From JANQIV01 sp050117315 (lineage in GTDB: Bacteria > Bacteroidota > Ignavibacteria > Ignavibacteriales > Melioribacteraceae): a DNA stretch of 17,793 bases. Below the pieces are notes generated by a model. It did not search any database and was not told the DNA's origin. It saw only the letters and a list, made by a program, of their open reading frames with translations. Position numbers and translations under genes: made by a program. The DNA lies in contig JASFMY010000137.1 in the NCBI GenBank assembly GCA_050117315.1, positions 1 through 17,793 on the forward strand, written 5' to 3'. Positions 6,919 through 14,488 of the stretch are shown in pieces. The number at the start of each line of letters is the position of its first letter. The stretch's first letter is position 1.

Positions 6919-7728
6919 ATGGACAATGACAAATACAAATATGATATAGCATTCTCTTTTTTAAAAGAGGATGAAAATTTAGCAATTCAGATTAATGATC
7001 TTTTACAAGATAGATCAAAAACCTTTCTATACTCAAAAAGACAAGAGGATATTGCTGGAACTGATGGTGAAAAAACTTTTAATGAAGTTTTTGGTAAACT
7101 TTCAAGATGTGTCGTTGTTCTATATAGAAAAAAATGGGGTACTACCCCTTGGACAAGAATTGAAGAAACTGCTATTAGAAATAGAGCATTCGAAGATGGC
7201 TACGACTTCTCACTATTTCTTCCATTGGATAGAACACCCTCTGTTCCAAAATATTTACCCAAAACACAAATTTGGATAGGTTTAGATCGTTGGGACATCA
7301 AAGGTGCTGCATCAGTAATTGAAGCCCGTGTTCAAACATTAGGAGGTACTCCAAAGGAAGAAACACCAACTGATATAGCTGCAAAAATAAAAAGAGATAA
7401 ACTGTACGAGAGTGAACGTGCTAGCTTAATTGGTTCGGTCAAAGGTTTAGAAGTGGCAAGACTAGAATTAAAAAATCTATTTGATGAGTTGGAAGATTTT
7501 AAAAAATCTATTGAGGAAAATAATGATGGATTTTCTCTTGGCTTTCAGCAAAAAGATAGAAACTGTTTTGTCCATTATGGTGGACTCACAATCAGATTTT
7601 ATTGGCAACCAGCATATAGTAATACTTTAGAAGATTCGTATCTTTATTTCGCATTACAAAAACCAAGTCGCAACAGTGGGATTCTTCGAGGGCTTGGAAA
7701 TGGCGACATCTCCCGGCAACACCATTAA
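6919..7728 (+). CDS. TIR-domain protein, 269 aa
   Basis: Residues ~8-130 fit a bacterial TIR domain: the first strand YDIAFSFLKEDE, a second strand with FLYSKRQEDIAG, CVVVLYRKKWGTTPW, then a helix beginning TRIEETAI with glutamates E82/E83 in the position of the catalytic Glu of NAD-cleaving TIRs, and FSLFLPLDR. Residues ~140-200 are charged and helical. The C-terminal ~70 residues (GFSLGFQ...IRFYWQPAYS...YLYFALQKP) look like a small beta-rich domain. Bacterial TIR proteins typically deplete NAD+ or make a cyclic ADP-ribose signal once an upstream sensor fires. It starts 21 bp after the OLD nuclease and 13 bp before a methyltransferase gene. The final ~17 residues (SGILRGLGNGD...) look unlike a domain end, so a truncated or frameshifted C-terminus is possible. 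Confidence 0.82.
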   Translation: MDNDKYKYDIAFSFLKEDENLAIQINDLLQDRSKTFLYSKRQEDIAGTDGEKTFNEVFGKLSRCVVVLYRKKWGTTPWTRIEETAIRNRAFEDGYDFSLFLPLDRTPSVPKYLPKTQIWIGLDRWDIKGAASVIEARVQTLGGTPKEETPTDIAAKIKRDKLYESERASLIGSVKGLEVARLELKNLFDELEDFKKSIEENNDGFSLGFQQKDRNCFVHYGGLTIRFYWQPAYSNTLEDSYLYFALQKPSRNSGILRGLGNGDISRQHH

Positions 7729-7741
7729 GGTATAATACATT

Positions 7742-8314
7742 ATGAGTATATATGATAAGGTAAGTTCTACGTATGATTCTATGAGAAGTAGTAATGTTGG
7801 AGTCAAAGACATCCTTCATGAAGTAGACATTTTGGGGAACAAAATAAATGTACTTGATCTTGGATGCGGAACTGGACAACCCATAGCAAAGGCGATATCT
7901 CCAATTGTCAAACAATATCGCGGGATCGATAATAGCCAACCCATGTTGGATGCATACTTAAAAAATGTCCCAAATGCCGATTGCAGGTTGTTAGACATGT
8001 CTGAAATAGAACAGATTTCAGGCAAATGGGATTTCATATTCAGTTGGGGTTCAATTTGCCATTTGCCAATTGAACAACAGAAAAAGACGATGGCAGCTGT
8101 AAGCAAATTGTTAAAAACAGAAGGACGATTTTTATTTACAAGCGGTAAGGAAGAGGAGGAGTGTACAGGAACTGTGGGTAAATACACAGTGCATCATTAC
8201 AGTATGGGTAGATCCGCATATATTGAATTCCTCAAAAAACATAGCGTGAAATTGATTGATGCGAGCTTTAACGAGGGGGATTTCTATGTTTATAAATTCG
8301 GAAAAAGCACTTAA
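7742..8314 (+). CDS. Class I SAM-dependent methyltransferase, 190 aa
   Basis: The Rossmann-fold motif I VLDLGCGTG is at residues 37-45, followed by the acidic motif II GIDNSQPMLD and a later strand WDFIFSWGSICHL, which matches the Methyltransf_25/11 fold. The start at 7742 gives a full N-terminal helix of the usual type, and the length is normal for a stand-alone small-molecule or protein methyltransferase. No DNA-methylase motif (NPPY or PCQ) is seen, so it is unlikely to be a modification enzyme protecting host DNA. It begins 13 bp after the TIR gene and could be co-transcribed, but it may be an independent accessory gene. Substrate unknown. Confidence 0.85.
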   Translation: MSIYDKVSSTYDSMRSSNVGVKDILHEVDILGNKINVLDLGCGTGQPIAKAISPIVKQYRGIDNSQPMLDAYLKNVPNADCRLLDMSEIEQISGKWDFIFSWGSICHLPIEQQKKTMAAVSKLLKTEGRFLFTSGKEEEECTGTVGKYTVHHYSMGRSAYIEFLKKHSVKLIDASFNEGDFYVYKFGKST

Positions 8315-8523
8315 CAAAACAAGAATTGCATTAAATCTCCATAGAATAGGGTGGATGGTTTCGCATTTATCCCGTTTATGCGCTTATTGCGGGGCAACAG
8401 AATTTTATAATGCCAAGCATTACAAATGAATTTGACTTTTAACATGGTATTGAATACAATATCGCAATGAAAAAATATATTTTGATTTAACTAGTTATTT
8501 GAAAGAATAGGTGAAAATTTGTT

Positions 8524-9291
8524 ATGAATGAAATTCAATCCTTGCAGGAACGTGCAAAAGAACTTCGGTGTTTTTATCAGGTTCAAGAAGTTGTATCAAA
8601 TAAATCATTATCTCTTCCCTCCGTATTTCTCCGTGTCGTTGAAGTAATTCCCGATGGATGGCAATTTCCTTCGCAAACCGGAGCAAGGATAGAATACTTA
8701 GGACGCAGTTATGTTGGTCCCGGCTATTCAAAAGAAGGCGAACGTCTTTTGGCGCCTATTAAACTCGGAAATACAGAATTAGGTTATATTGAGGTTGTGC
8801 TTGCATCAGGTGCATTTATTGAAAAACAAATTGAGCAGGCTTTTCTACCCGAAGAGAAACAGCTTCTTTCCGCCATCGCAAATAGACTTAGCGAATATCT
8901 TGAATGGAAACATACACAAATGATCGGGGAAAGGATTCCAAGTAATTTTGAACATTGGCGCTGGCGCGAGGAATATGCCGAAGCTCTCTGTGAGTATTTG
9001 GATTGGGATAGGTTGGGCGTAAAAAGGATTTTTATTGGTGGAAGTACTGAAAACGGGCAAGCAGGGCACGGAAGCGATATAGATTTATTTATTGAATTTG
9101 AAGGCAGTTCAAATCAAAAAAAAGCATTAACTACATGGCTGGACGGCTGGGGCTGCTGCCTTTCTGAAGTTGCATACCGTAAAACCGGCTACAGGTTAAG
9201 CGAAAATATTATTGATATTCATTGGATTGATAATAAATCTGACCCGAGATTATTTCATGGTTACCGTGAACTTATCAGGAAGAGAAAATAG
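8524..9291 (+). CDS. GAF-like sensor domain fused to a nucleotidyltransferase domain, 255 aa
   Basis: Residues ~5-125 resemble the small GAF-like module often found beside histidine kinases: a LQERAKELRCFYQVQEVV helix, VIPDGWQFP, then GYIEVV and a closing EEKQLLSAIANRLSEYL helix. Residues ~140-255 are a Pol-beta-type nucleotidyltransferase: GGS (172-174) with the metal-binding DID (D185, D187) after AGHGS, and a third carboxylate in NIIDIHW (D231). Catalytic residues appear complete. The fusion suggests a nucleotidyl transfer controlled by ligand binding; substrate unknown. A ribosome site (AGGTGA) lies upstream. The 209-bp gap before it holds only AT-rich sequence and a small GC-rich dyad near 8378-8396. 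Base composition is less AT-rich than the preceding cluster. Confidence 0.8.
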   Translation: MNEIQSLQERAKELRCFYQVQEVVSNKSLSLPSVFLRVVEVIPDGWQFPSQTGARIEYLGRSYVGPGYSKEGERLLAPIKLGNTELGYIEVVLASGAFIEKQIEQAFLPEEKQLLSAIANRLSEYLEWKHTQMIGERIPSNFEHWRWREEYAEALCEYLDWDRLGVKRIFIGGSTENGQAGHGSDIDLFIEFEGSSNQKKALTTWLDGWGCCLSEVAYRKTGYRLSENIIDIHWIDNKSDPRLFHGYRELIRKRK

Positions 9292-9477
9292 TATATTATT
9301 TCAAATCATTTACGATAATTTTCACGGTCAATACACCAAATACGGAATCATAATCTGCAATTAAATATAAATTAGAAAGATTGTATTTTATAACGGAATT
9401 ATTTTAAATTCTTTGAGGGATTTAACCTTTAATTCTTTTGGGAAAAATTTAATACCTTAAAATCGGAAGGAATCAAG

Positions 9478-11388
9478 ATGAATTTATCTACTTGTTTATT
9501 TCGAATATTATCACGTCAATTAAAAGAATATGCATTTTATTGTTACATATTTGTTTTCAGCACGTTGGTATTAAATGTTCGGCATGTAAACGCACAGCCT
9601 TCAGGCGGTCCATATGGTCCCACACAAAAGACTTATGAATTGCCAAATGTAACCGGGAGCATTTATTATGTTGCCCCGGACGGTGAAACTGAAGCATCGG
9701 GAGAAACCTTAAACAATCCGACAACAATTGAATCAGCTATCAGCCATGTTAACAGCGGTGATGCAATTATTATGAGAGGCGGAATTTACCGTACAGGTAA
9801 CCTTATATTTAATCAGCGAATAATTATACAGCCGTATAAAGATGAAAAGCCGATTTTAAAAGGCACTTACCTTGCAACAAAATGGGAACAGCAGGAAAAC
9901 GGTTTATGGGTAACAACATGGGAACATTTATTCCCTGAAAAACCACAAAGCTGGTGGAGAAGGCACCGTCACGGCTCTGATGTTCCGCAGCACCGTTTTA
10001 ACAATGACCTTGTTTTTGTAGACGGCCGTTTCCTGCAATCCGCCGGATGGGAAGGTGAATTAGATGAAAATCATTATTATATAAATTACGAAACAAAGAA
10101 AATTTATCTAAGCTTTGACCCGGAAGAATATGAAGTTGAAATTACAGCATTCAGTGTTGGGCTTTTGCGAACCATACAAGAAGTCCACGGTAAAAAGTCC
10201 GACGGCATGGGTCCGATCATCCGAGGAATAACCCTTACTCAATATGCAACATACACCGTAAATGTTGAGGGATATTATCCAACCAAACTTTCTAAAGACT
10301 CCGAGCACGGAAAAGATGTAATAGGCACTACATTAGAAAACTGTACAATTCAATACAGTGGAAGAGTTGGCGGGAATTTTATTGGAGATTCATTAACAAT
10401 ACGGAATTGCAAAGTAAGCGACACAAGTACTGAAGGAATTTATATTGTAGCTTCATCCGATGTTCTTCTTGAAAAAAATATTCTAACAAAAAACAACATT
10501 GAAGAACTGCAAGGATATTACCCGGCGGCTGTTAAGATTTTCAACCAGAGCTACAGGGTTACCTGTAGTGATAACCTTGTAATTGATCACTTTAACTCAA
10601 CAGGCATATGGTACGATGTAGGGAATGTTGACGGAGTATTTATTAATAACTGGATTGAAAATGTTCATTACGATGAAACACACCGTAAGCCGGACGACGT
10701 TTGGCCAAACGGTGCCGGTTTTTATTTCGAGATTTCAAAAGGCGCCGTCTGTGCGGGAAACGTATTTATCAACTGCGATACAGGTATTCATCTTCGAAAT
10801 GCAAAAGATGTTGAAATCTATAACAATACATTTGTGAATAGCCGGGTATTAATTGGACGTACCGAAAGAACAGCACAGGGAGATCATTTCGATTGGCATC
10901 CAAGTACCGGCCCTGGTTTAAACGAACGCTACGGGCATACATTTAAAAATAATTTGCTTGTAGGAATTGGTAATTATAATAAACCGCTTTTATCAGTATG
11001 GCAACGTGCCGTTCTTTGCGGACGAGTTGAAACTCAACAATTGAAAAAACTGGATAATAATGTTTACGTACGTTCTTATGATAGTGAAGCAGCACCACTT
11101 ATTTTGTGGAGCCCGACAGAAAATGAAGATTGCAGGACATATTTAAATTCACTTGGGGATTTACGAGAACTATGTCCTGAGTTTGCGGAAAACAGTATCG
11201 AGTTCAATAATTATGAAGGGCCGTTATTTAAAAGTCTTGGATTGAGTAATCTACAGCTTTTGCCGGAATTCAAAGGATCAAAAGCTGCGGGGCCTCTCCC
11301 TGCAAAGATAAAAAGAATTCTTTATAGAGAGAATATTGAAACTCCTTATATTGGCGCTTACCCTGTTGAATATTCCATTGCTGAATGA
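9478..11388 (+). CDS. Secreted right-handed parallel beta-helix protein, 636 aa
   Basis: The N-terminus has a long basic region, a hydrophobic core (~20-33) and a likely signal-peptidase site after VNA (residue ~39), so it is exported. Residues ~52-110 match the opening of DUF1565/chondroitinase-B-like helices (IYYVAPDG...TIESAIS...GDAIIMRGGIYRTG). From ~245 to ~480 there are repeated coils of the NCTIQYSG, IRNCKVSDTSTEGIYI, NNTFVNS kind, typical of polysaccharide lyases and glycosidases with parallel beta-helix folds. No T9SS sorting domain is present at the C-terminus, so it is probably periplasmic or released by another route. A good ribosome site (GGAAGGA) precedes the ATG. A polysaccharide-degrading role is inferred; I cannot assign a CAZy family. 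The 186 bp upstream hold nothing I recognise. Confidence 0.82.
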   Translation: MNLSTCLFRILSRQLKEYAFYCYIFVFSTLVLNVRHVNAQPSGGPYGPTQKTYELPNVTGSIYYVAPDGETEASGETLNNPTTIESAISHVNSGDAIIMRGGIYRTGNLIFNQRIIIQPYKDEKPILKGTYLATKWEQQENGLWVTTWEHLFPEKPQSWWRRHRHGSDVPQHRFNNDLVFVDGRFLQSAGWEGELDENHYYINYETKKIYLSFDPEEYEVEITAFSVGLLRTIQEVHGKKSDGMGPIIRGITLTQYATYTVNVEGYYPTKLSKDSEHGKDVIGTTLENCTIQYSGRVGGNFIGDSLTIRNCKVSDTSTEGIYIVASSDVLLEKNILTKNNIEELQGYYPAAVKIFNQSYRVTCSDNLVIDHFNSTGIWYDVGNVDGVFINNWIENVHYDETHRKPDDVWPNGAGFYFEISKGAVCAGNVFINCDTGIHLRNAKDVEIYNNTFVNSRVLIGRTERTAQGDHFDWHPSTGPGLNERYGHTFKNNLLVGIGNYNKPLLSVWQRAVLCGRVETQQLKKLDNNVYVRSYDSEAAPLILWSPTENEDCRTYLNSLGDLRELCPEFAENSIEFNNYEGPLFKSLGLSNLQLLPEFKGSKAAGPLPAKIKRILYRENIETPYIGAYPVEYSIAE

Positions 11389-11417
11389 GCTGTGACGGCA
11401 GTAAAAATAACAAAAAG

Positions 11418-11639
11418 GGATGATGTTTATCCCGACGGAAAATTGAAAACTTGGATATACTTGTTGCAAATTGGTTTTGAGATTTTATTTTTATTTAGAA
11501 CTCACCTAAATCCTCCCCGCCTCCCAAAGTCTCGTACGGCGGGCAGGTCTTAAAAAGAGGGGACTTTATGGCAAAATCCCAAAACCAATTTGGCTTGTGT
11601 ATAACAGCAAATGCAATTATCCAAGTTAAGCGTTCCGTA
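11418..11639. repeat. Repeated fragment, copy 2, split by a miniature insertion
   Basis: Positions 11418-11457 plus 11602-11639 reconstruct the fragment at 2426-2502. With the insertion removed, the plus-strand frame opens from GTG at about 11393 and runs through DDVYPDGKLKTWITANAI, then IQVKRSVENVRC, to a TAA near 11656. The sequence just before the GNAT gene therefore looks like the end of a broken gene. I do not recognise the encoded peptide. Confidence 0.65.
11458..11601. mobile_element. 144-bp MITE with TA target duplication
   Basis: The ends read TAC...GTA. Internal inverted repeats at 11467-11486 and 11573-11592 match at 19 of 20 positions, and the dyad extends outward to TATAC/GTATA. 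The element interrupts a repeat whose intact copy at 2426-2502 shows the uninterrupted target GGATAACAGC. Comparison leaves exactly a TA duplicated (11456-11457 and 11602-11603). TA duplication is typical of IS630/Tc1-mariner transposition, so this is probably a non-autonomous derivative. The interior contains a CCTAAATCCTCCCC...GAGGGGACTTT dyad and no gene. Confidence 0.75.
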
Positions 11640-11682
11640 GAAAATGTTAGGTGCTAAGGATTGATAAAATAAAGGATAGATA

Positions 11683-12267
11683 ATGAATTTAAAAATTAAT
11701 GATGCTGTGTTTAATCAATTTCCTAACATTGAAACAAAAAACTTAATTCTAGAAAGTTTTACAATTCAAGATGCAGAAGAATTATTCAGAATTCGATCAG
11801 ATAATAGAGTGACAAAATATTTAGATAGAGATAACCATAAAACAGTTGAAGAATCTAAAACAATGATCCAAGGAATAATCCAATCATACAAAGATAAAGC
11901 CGGGATTAACTGGATTATTCGTGAAAAAGCATCATTTGAAGTAGTAGGTTATATAGGTTTTTGGAGACTAATAAGAGAAAATGTTCGCGCCGAAATTGGT
12001 TATGCATTAAAACCCGAATATTGGGGTAAAGGTTATATGTCTGAAGCATTATTAAAGGTGCTGGAATTTGGCTTTAATGAATTCAAGCTACATAGTATAA
12101 TGGGCAATGTTAATCCTCAAAATAAAGGTTCAATCAAAATATTAGAAAAATTCGGATTCCAAAAAGAGGCTCATTTTAGAGAAAATTATCTATATAACGG
12201 GAAATACTTAGATAGTGAAATATATTGTTTATTAGAAACAGATTTTTTGCAAAAAATAAGCACATGA
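11683..12267 (+). CDS. GNAT-family N-acetyltransferase (RimJ/RimL type), 194 aa
   Basis: The protein opens with an NLILESFTIQDAEELFRIRSD segment typical of RimJ/RimL-type acetyltransferases. It continues with VVGYIGFWRL and AEIGYALKPEYWGKGYMSEAL, which holds the acetyl-CoA-binding motif A (Q/R-x-x-G-x-G/A variant, WGKGYMSEA, ~residues 116-124). It ends with HSIMGNVNPQNKGSIKILEKFGFQKEA, which is motif B. Such enzymes acetylate ribosomal proteins, small amines or antibiotics; the substrate cannot be read from sequence. The gene lies between a broken repeat fragment and a small antitoxin-like gene, a setting common for cassette-borne or island genes. Its TGA overlaps an ATG (ATGA) that opens a 14-codon frame leading to the next gene. 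Confidence 0.88.
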   Translation: MNLKINDAVFNQFPNIETKNLILESFTIQDAEELFRIRSDNRVTKYLDRDNHKTVEESKTMIQGIIQSYKDKAGINWIIREKASFEVVGYIGFWRLIRENVRAEIGYALKPEYWGKGYMSEALLKVLEFGFNEFKLHSIMGNVNPQNKGSIKILEKFGFQKEAHFRENYLYNGKYLDSEIYCLLETDFLQKIST

Positions 12268-12318
12268 CCAAATCAAAGGTAGAAAGTGCCGGCTATTGGA
12301 GGAAATGAAAACAGATAT

Positions 12319-12558
12319 ATGAAAAAGAAAATAAAATATAGTAATGAAAAAATGGGGGAAGTAGAAATTGTAAAGGATTTTCTGCCTAAACCAGGGGAAT
12401 TGGTATTCAAAGAGGATACAGTAAAAGTTACTCTTAATTTGAGTAAATCAAGCATAGAATTCTTTAAAGAAATAGCCCAAAAACAAGGAAGCCAATATCA
12501 GAAGATAATTAGAAATTTACTTGATAGATATACATCCCATTCTCCCAATAGTTTATAA
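12319..12558 (+). CDS. CopG/BrnA-like antitoxin, 79 aa, apparently without toxin
   Basis: The sequence KIKYSNEKMGEVEIVKDFLPKPGELVF, then VKVTLNLSKSSIEFFKEIAQKQGSQYQKIIRNLLDRY, matches small ribbon-helix-helix antitoxins of the CopG/BrnA kind: a flexible toxin-binding N-terminus followed by strand-helix-helix. I chose the ATG at 12319 because homologues as I know them start MKKKIKY-like. A GTG at 12286 would add eleven residues and has AAAGG just upstream, so the longer form is possible. GGAGG at 12298-12302 ends a 14-codon mini-frame (12264-12308) that may couple translation to the GNAT gene. A BrnT-type toxin would normally sit directly upstream, but none is present; it may be lost. Confidence 0.72.
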   Translation: MKKKIKYSNEKMGEVEIVKDFLPKPGELVFKEDTVKVTLNLSKSSIEFFKEIAQKQGSQYQKIIRNLLDRYTSHSPNSL

Positions 12559-12589
12559 AAAAAATAGATAGAGCTAGTATACCGGCTAA

Positions 12590-12619
12590 CCGTTTTGCGA
12601 CATGAAGTGACGTAAACGG
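12590..12619. other. Imperfect hairpin after the antitoxin gene
   Basis: CCGTTT (12590-12595) and AAACGG (12614-12619) pair around an interior with a further partial match. GGCTAAC (12584-12590) and GTTAGAC (12638-12644) are complementary at 6 of 7 positions and resemble integron attC core boxes. The left box breaks the RYYYAAC consensus and the spacing is asymmetric, so I call it a hairpin only. No T-tract follows. Confidence 0.35.
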
Positions 12620-12676
12620 CTGATAAAATTCAATAAAGTTAGACTGTTTTCCAATGCATAATTTGGGATAAATAGC

Positions 12677-12815
12677 AGAGTTTCTGCAATAAAAAGTCAG
12701 ACATTTCGAACCCGTTTTTGGGGTGAGAAATCTTTCAATTAGAGCACGATTTCAAAGATTTCTCCCTCCGGTCGAAATGACAAAACGTTTAGATATCTAA
12801 TTTTGCAGAAACTCT
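12677..12815. repeat. Complete 139-bp imperfect palindromic repeat
   Basis: The outer arms AGAGTTTCTGCA (12677-12688) and TGCAGAAACTCT (12804-12815) are perfect. Middle arms contain CATTTCGA... and ...TCGAAATGAC. The inner arms AGAAATCTTT (12726-12735) and AAAGATTTCT (12754-12763) are perfect around an 18-base loop. Its right half recurs at 1-75. The structure could fold into one long cruciform or RNA hairpin and is a candidate non-autonomous mobile element. Confidence 0.8.
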
Positions 12816-13098
12816 AGTAATAATTTTTTCCTTCGATGAACATGTTGAACTAAGTTAACCATACGAATAACCGTGAAACTTTCTATACATAATAGAAAGT
12901 TTGGAGTGAACTAAAGAAAGGTAAGACAACAAACTTTTTACCTTATTATCCCGAAGCAGCCTTTTATTGAGTGATAAATCATTTTCGGTGTAGATTCTTA
13001 GAATATGAATGTTTTTTTAAGACGCTATATAGACAATCCATACACTAACCAACTTCCAGCCTTATTTCAAATTATTCAACAGTTTAAAGGATACAGAC
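12816..13098. other. Gene-free stretch with a perfect 11-bp hairpin
   Basis: No credible open frame or ribosome site is seen. The one clear structure is AAACTTTCTAT (12876-12886) paired with ATAGAAAGTTT (12892-12902) around a 5-nt loop, without a T-tract on either strand. It may be a transcript-end stabiliser or small repeat. Confidence 0.5.
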
Positions 13099-13145
13099 CG
13101 GAGACGCCTGCCGGACAGTAAGAACAATACAATAAGGCATCTCCG
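13099..13145 (-). terminator. Hairpin after the B12 locus, possible transcript end
   Basis: CGGAGACGCCT (13099-13109) and AGGCATCTCCG (13135-13145) pair at 10 of 11 positions, ending 13 bases beyond the stop codon of the beta-propeller gene. The loop is 25 nt and no U-tract follows on the minus strand, so it is not a classical intrinsic terminator. Its position and strength suggest it marks the 3' end of the operon mRNA. Confidence 0.45.
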
Positions 13146-13158
13146 ACTGTTATAATAT

Positions 13159-14475
13159 TTAACGCAATAGGAGCATTTTGCGGGTGGATACAAAGTCGCC
13201 TGCTCTTAATATATATAAATATACACCTGTAGATAATGCCGAAGCATCAAATTCAACTTCATAAGTTCCGGCTGCTTTTTGTTCGTTAACCAATGTTGTT
13301 ACCTCTTTCCCCAATACATCATATACCTTTAACAATACGTTTGTTTGTGATGCAAAATTTGCATCACCTACATTAAATCGAATTTTAGTAGTTGGATTAA
13401 ACGGGTTTGGATAATTCTGCTCAAGTACAAACTCTTGAGGAAGTTCGCTTATTTCTTCAACATCCGTTACATCACCGCTGTATTTAAATAATACTCTCCG
13501 GGGACAAATACTTGTTTCGTATGTATTTAATAAAGTTCCTTCGCTGTTATATGTTGTTAAAGACCCGTTCGATGCGTAATCTTTTGCATCAAGCACATAA
13601 TGAGTTTGATTAATGTAATCATAACCGTAACCGTAAACAGTAACAAGATTATCATCGCTGACCTCAAGAGCAGTTTCTCCCGATTCCAAATCGAACGAGA
13701 CTATGTTCCCGGTTGAACCGATATAGTAAATTTTGTCGCTGTTTTTATCAACAAATATATCTTTGCCGAAACCGTAATCAGCCACTGTAAATGTATCAAC
13801 TTTGGCAAAAGTGTTAAGATTAACTTTGAATATAGCTTCACCACCGCTACCGTAAACCGAACATCCAATCAATAAAAAGTTGTCATTGGTTATGGCAAGC
13901 GAAGCAGGATCAGGGTCAACAACAATTGTATCAATAATCTCATCAGTCGCGGAATTTATGACCATTACAGTCGAATCAACATCGCTGCCGAACCTGGTGT
14001 TGGCAACAAAAACATAATTCTCATAAGCAAGTATTTCCTGTGGATATACGCCGACATTAATTTCAGTTACCGAACTGAAATCTTCTGCATTAACCACTGA
14101 AACAGTGTTTGCCGGGCCGTTTGTCATATAAATCTTGCCGTTTGATATAGCGAGTGAATACGGGTTGGTCCCGACCTCTTGCGAAGCAATAACGGTTCCT
14201 AAAGTATCAAGTTTATAGATTTTACCTGCACCTCCGTAGTTGCCCTGCTCAGTTAAATACAGATTATTTTCATAATAAACTAATCCGTCGGGGGTTAACC
14301 CAATATTACCGGGACTGAAGATACTTTGCGTGAAATTATTCCCCGGCATCTCGATCATAGAAAGCATTGATGTACCGGCACTAAAGCCTCCTTCCGATAA
14401 AATATAAACTTTATTAAGTGATTGGGAAAATACCGGCAATGATAATAACAATAATATTGTAAGAATTTTTTTCAT
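13159..14475 (-). CDS. T9SS-exported YVTN/YncE-like beta-propeller protein, candidate BtuG-like B12 binder
   Basis: Residues 1-18 are a clear signal peptide (MKKILTILLLLSLPVFSQS). Residues ~25-335 are repeats of the YVTN/YncE propeller kind (GKIYMTNGPANTVSVVNAEDFSSVTEINVG, then NYVFVANTRF...VMVINSATDEIIDTIVVD), enough for one propeller. Residues ~345-438 are a T9SS type A sorting domain (EFVLEQNYPNPFNPTTKIRF at its start, ending STRKMLLLR). The protein is therefore expected on the cell surface or released. The ATG has AAGGAG five bases upstream and lies 13 bases after the BtuB-like gene, last in a riboswitch-controlled cluster. In Bacteroides, BtuG is a surface beta-propeller lipoprotein that captures cobalamin and sits on BtuB. 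This gene is placed to do the same by a different export route; cobalamin binding is inference. Confidence 0.82.
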   Translation of the reverse strand: MKKILTILLLLSLPVFSQSLNKVYILSEGGFSAGTSMLSMIEMPGNNFTQSIFSPGNIGLTPDGLVYYENNLYLTEQGNYGGAGKIYKLDTLGTVIASQEVGTNPYSLAISNGKIYMTNGPANTVSVVNAEDFSSVTEINVGVYPQEILAYENYVFVANTRFGSDVDSTVMVINSATDEIIDTIVVDPDPASLAITNDNFLLIGCSVYGSGGEAIFKVNLNTFAKVDTFTVADYGFGKDIFVDKNSDKIYYIGSTGNIVSFDLESGETALEVSDDNLVTVYGYGYDYINQTHYVLDAKDYASNGSLTTYNSEGTLLNTYETSICPRRVLFKYSGDVTDVEEISELPQEFVLEQNYPNPFNPTTKIRFNVGDANFASQTNVLLKVYDVLGKEVTTLVNEQKAAGTYEVEFDASALSTGVYLYILRAGDFVSTRKMLLLR

Positions 14476-14488
14476 AAATGCTCCTTAA

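Noticed and set aside
7742..8314. DNA modification methylase of a restriction system
   Set aside because: It lacks the DNA-methylase catalytic motifs and is only 190 residues; it fits a small-molecule or protein methyltransferase.
2345..12644. Integron cassette array with attC sites
   Set aside because: Isolated GTTRRRY-like boxes exist (near 2488, 11650 and 12638) but I found no paired RYYYAAC box at proper spacing with an internal stem. Only the integrase tail supports an integron, so it is kept as a hypothesis.
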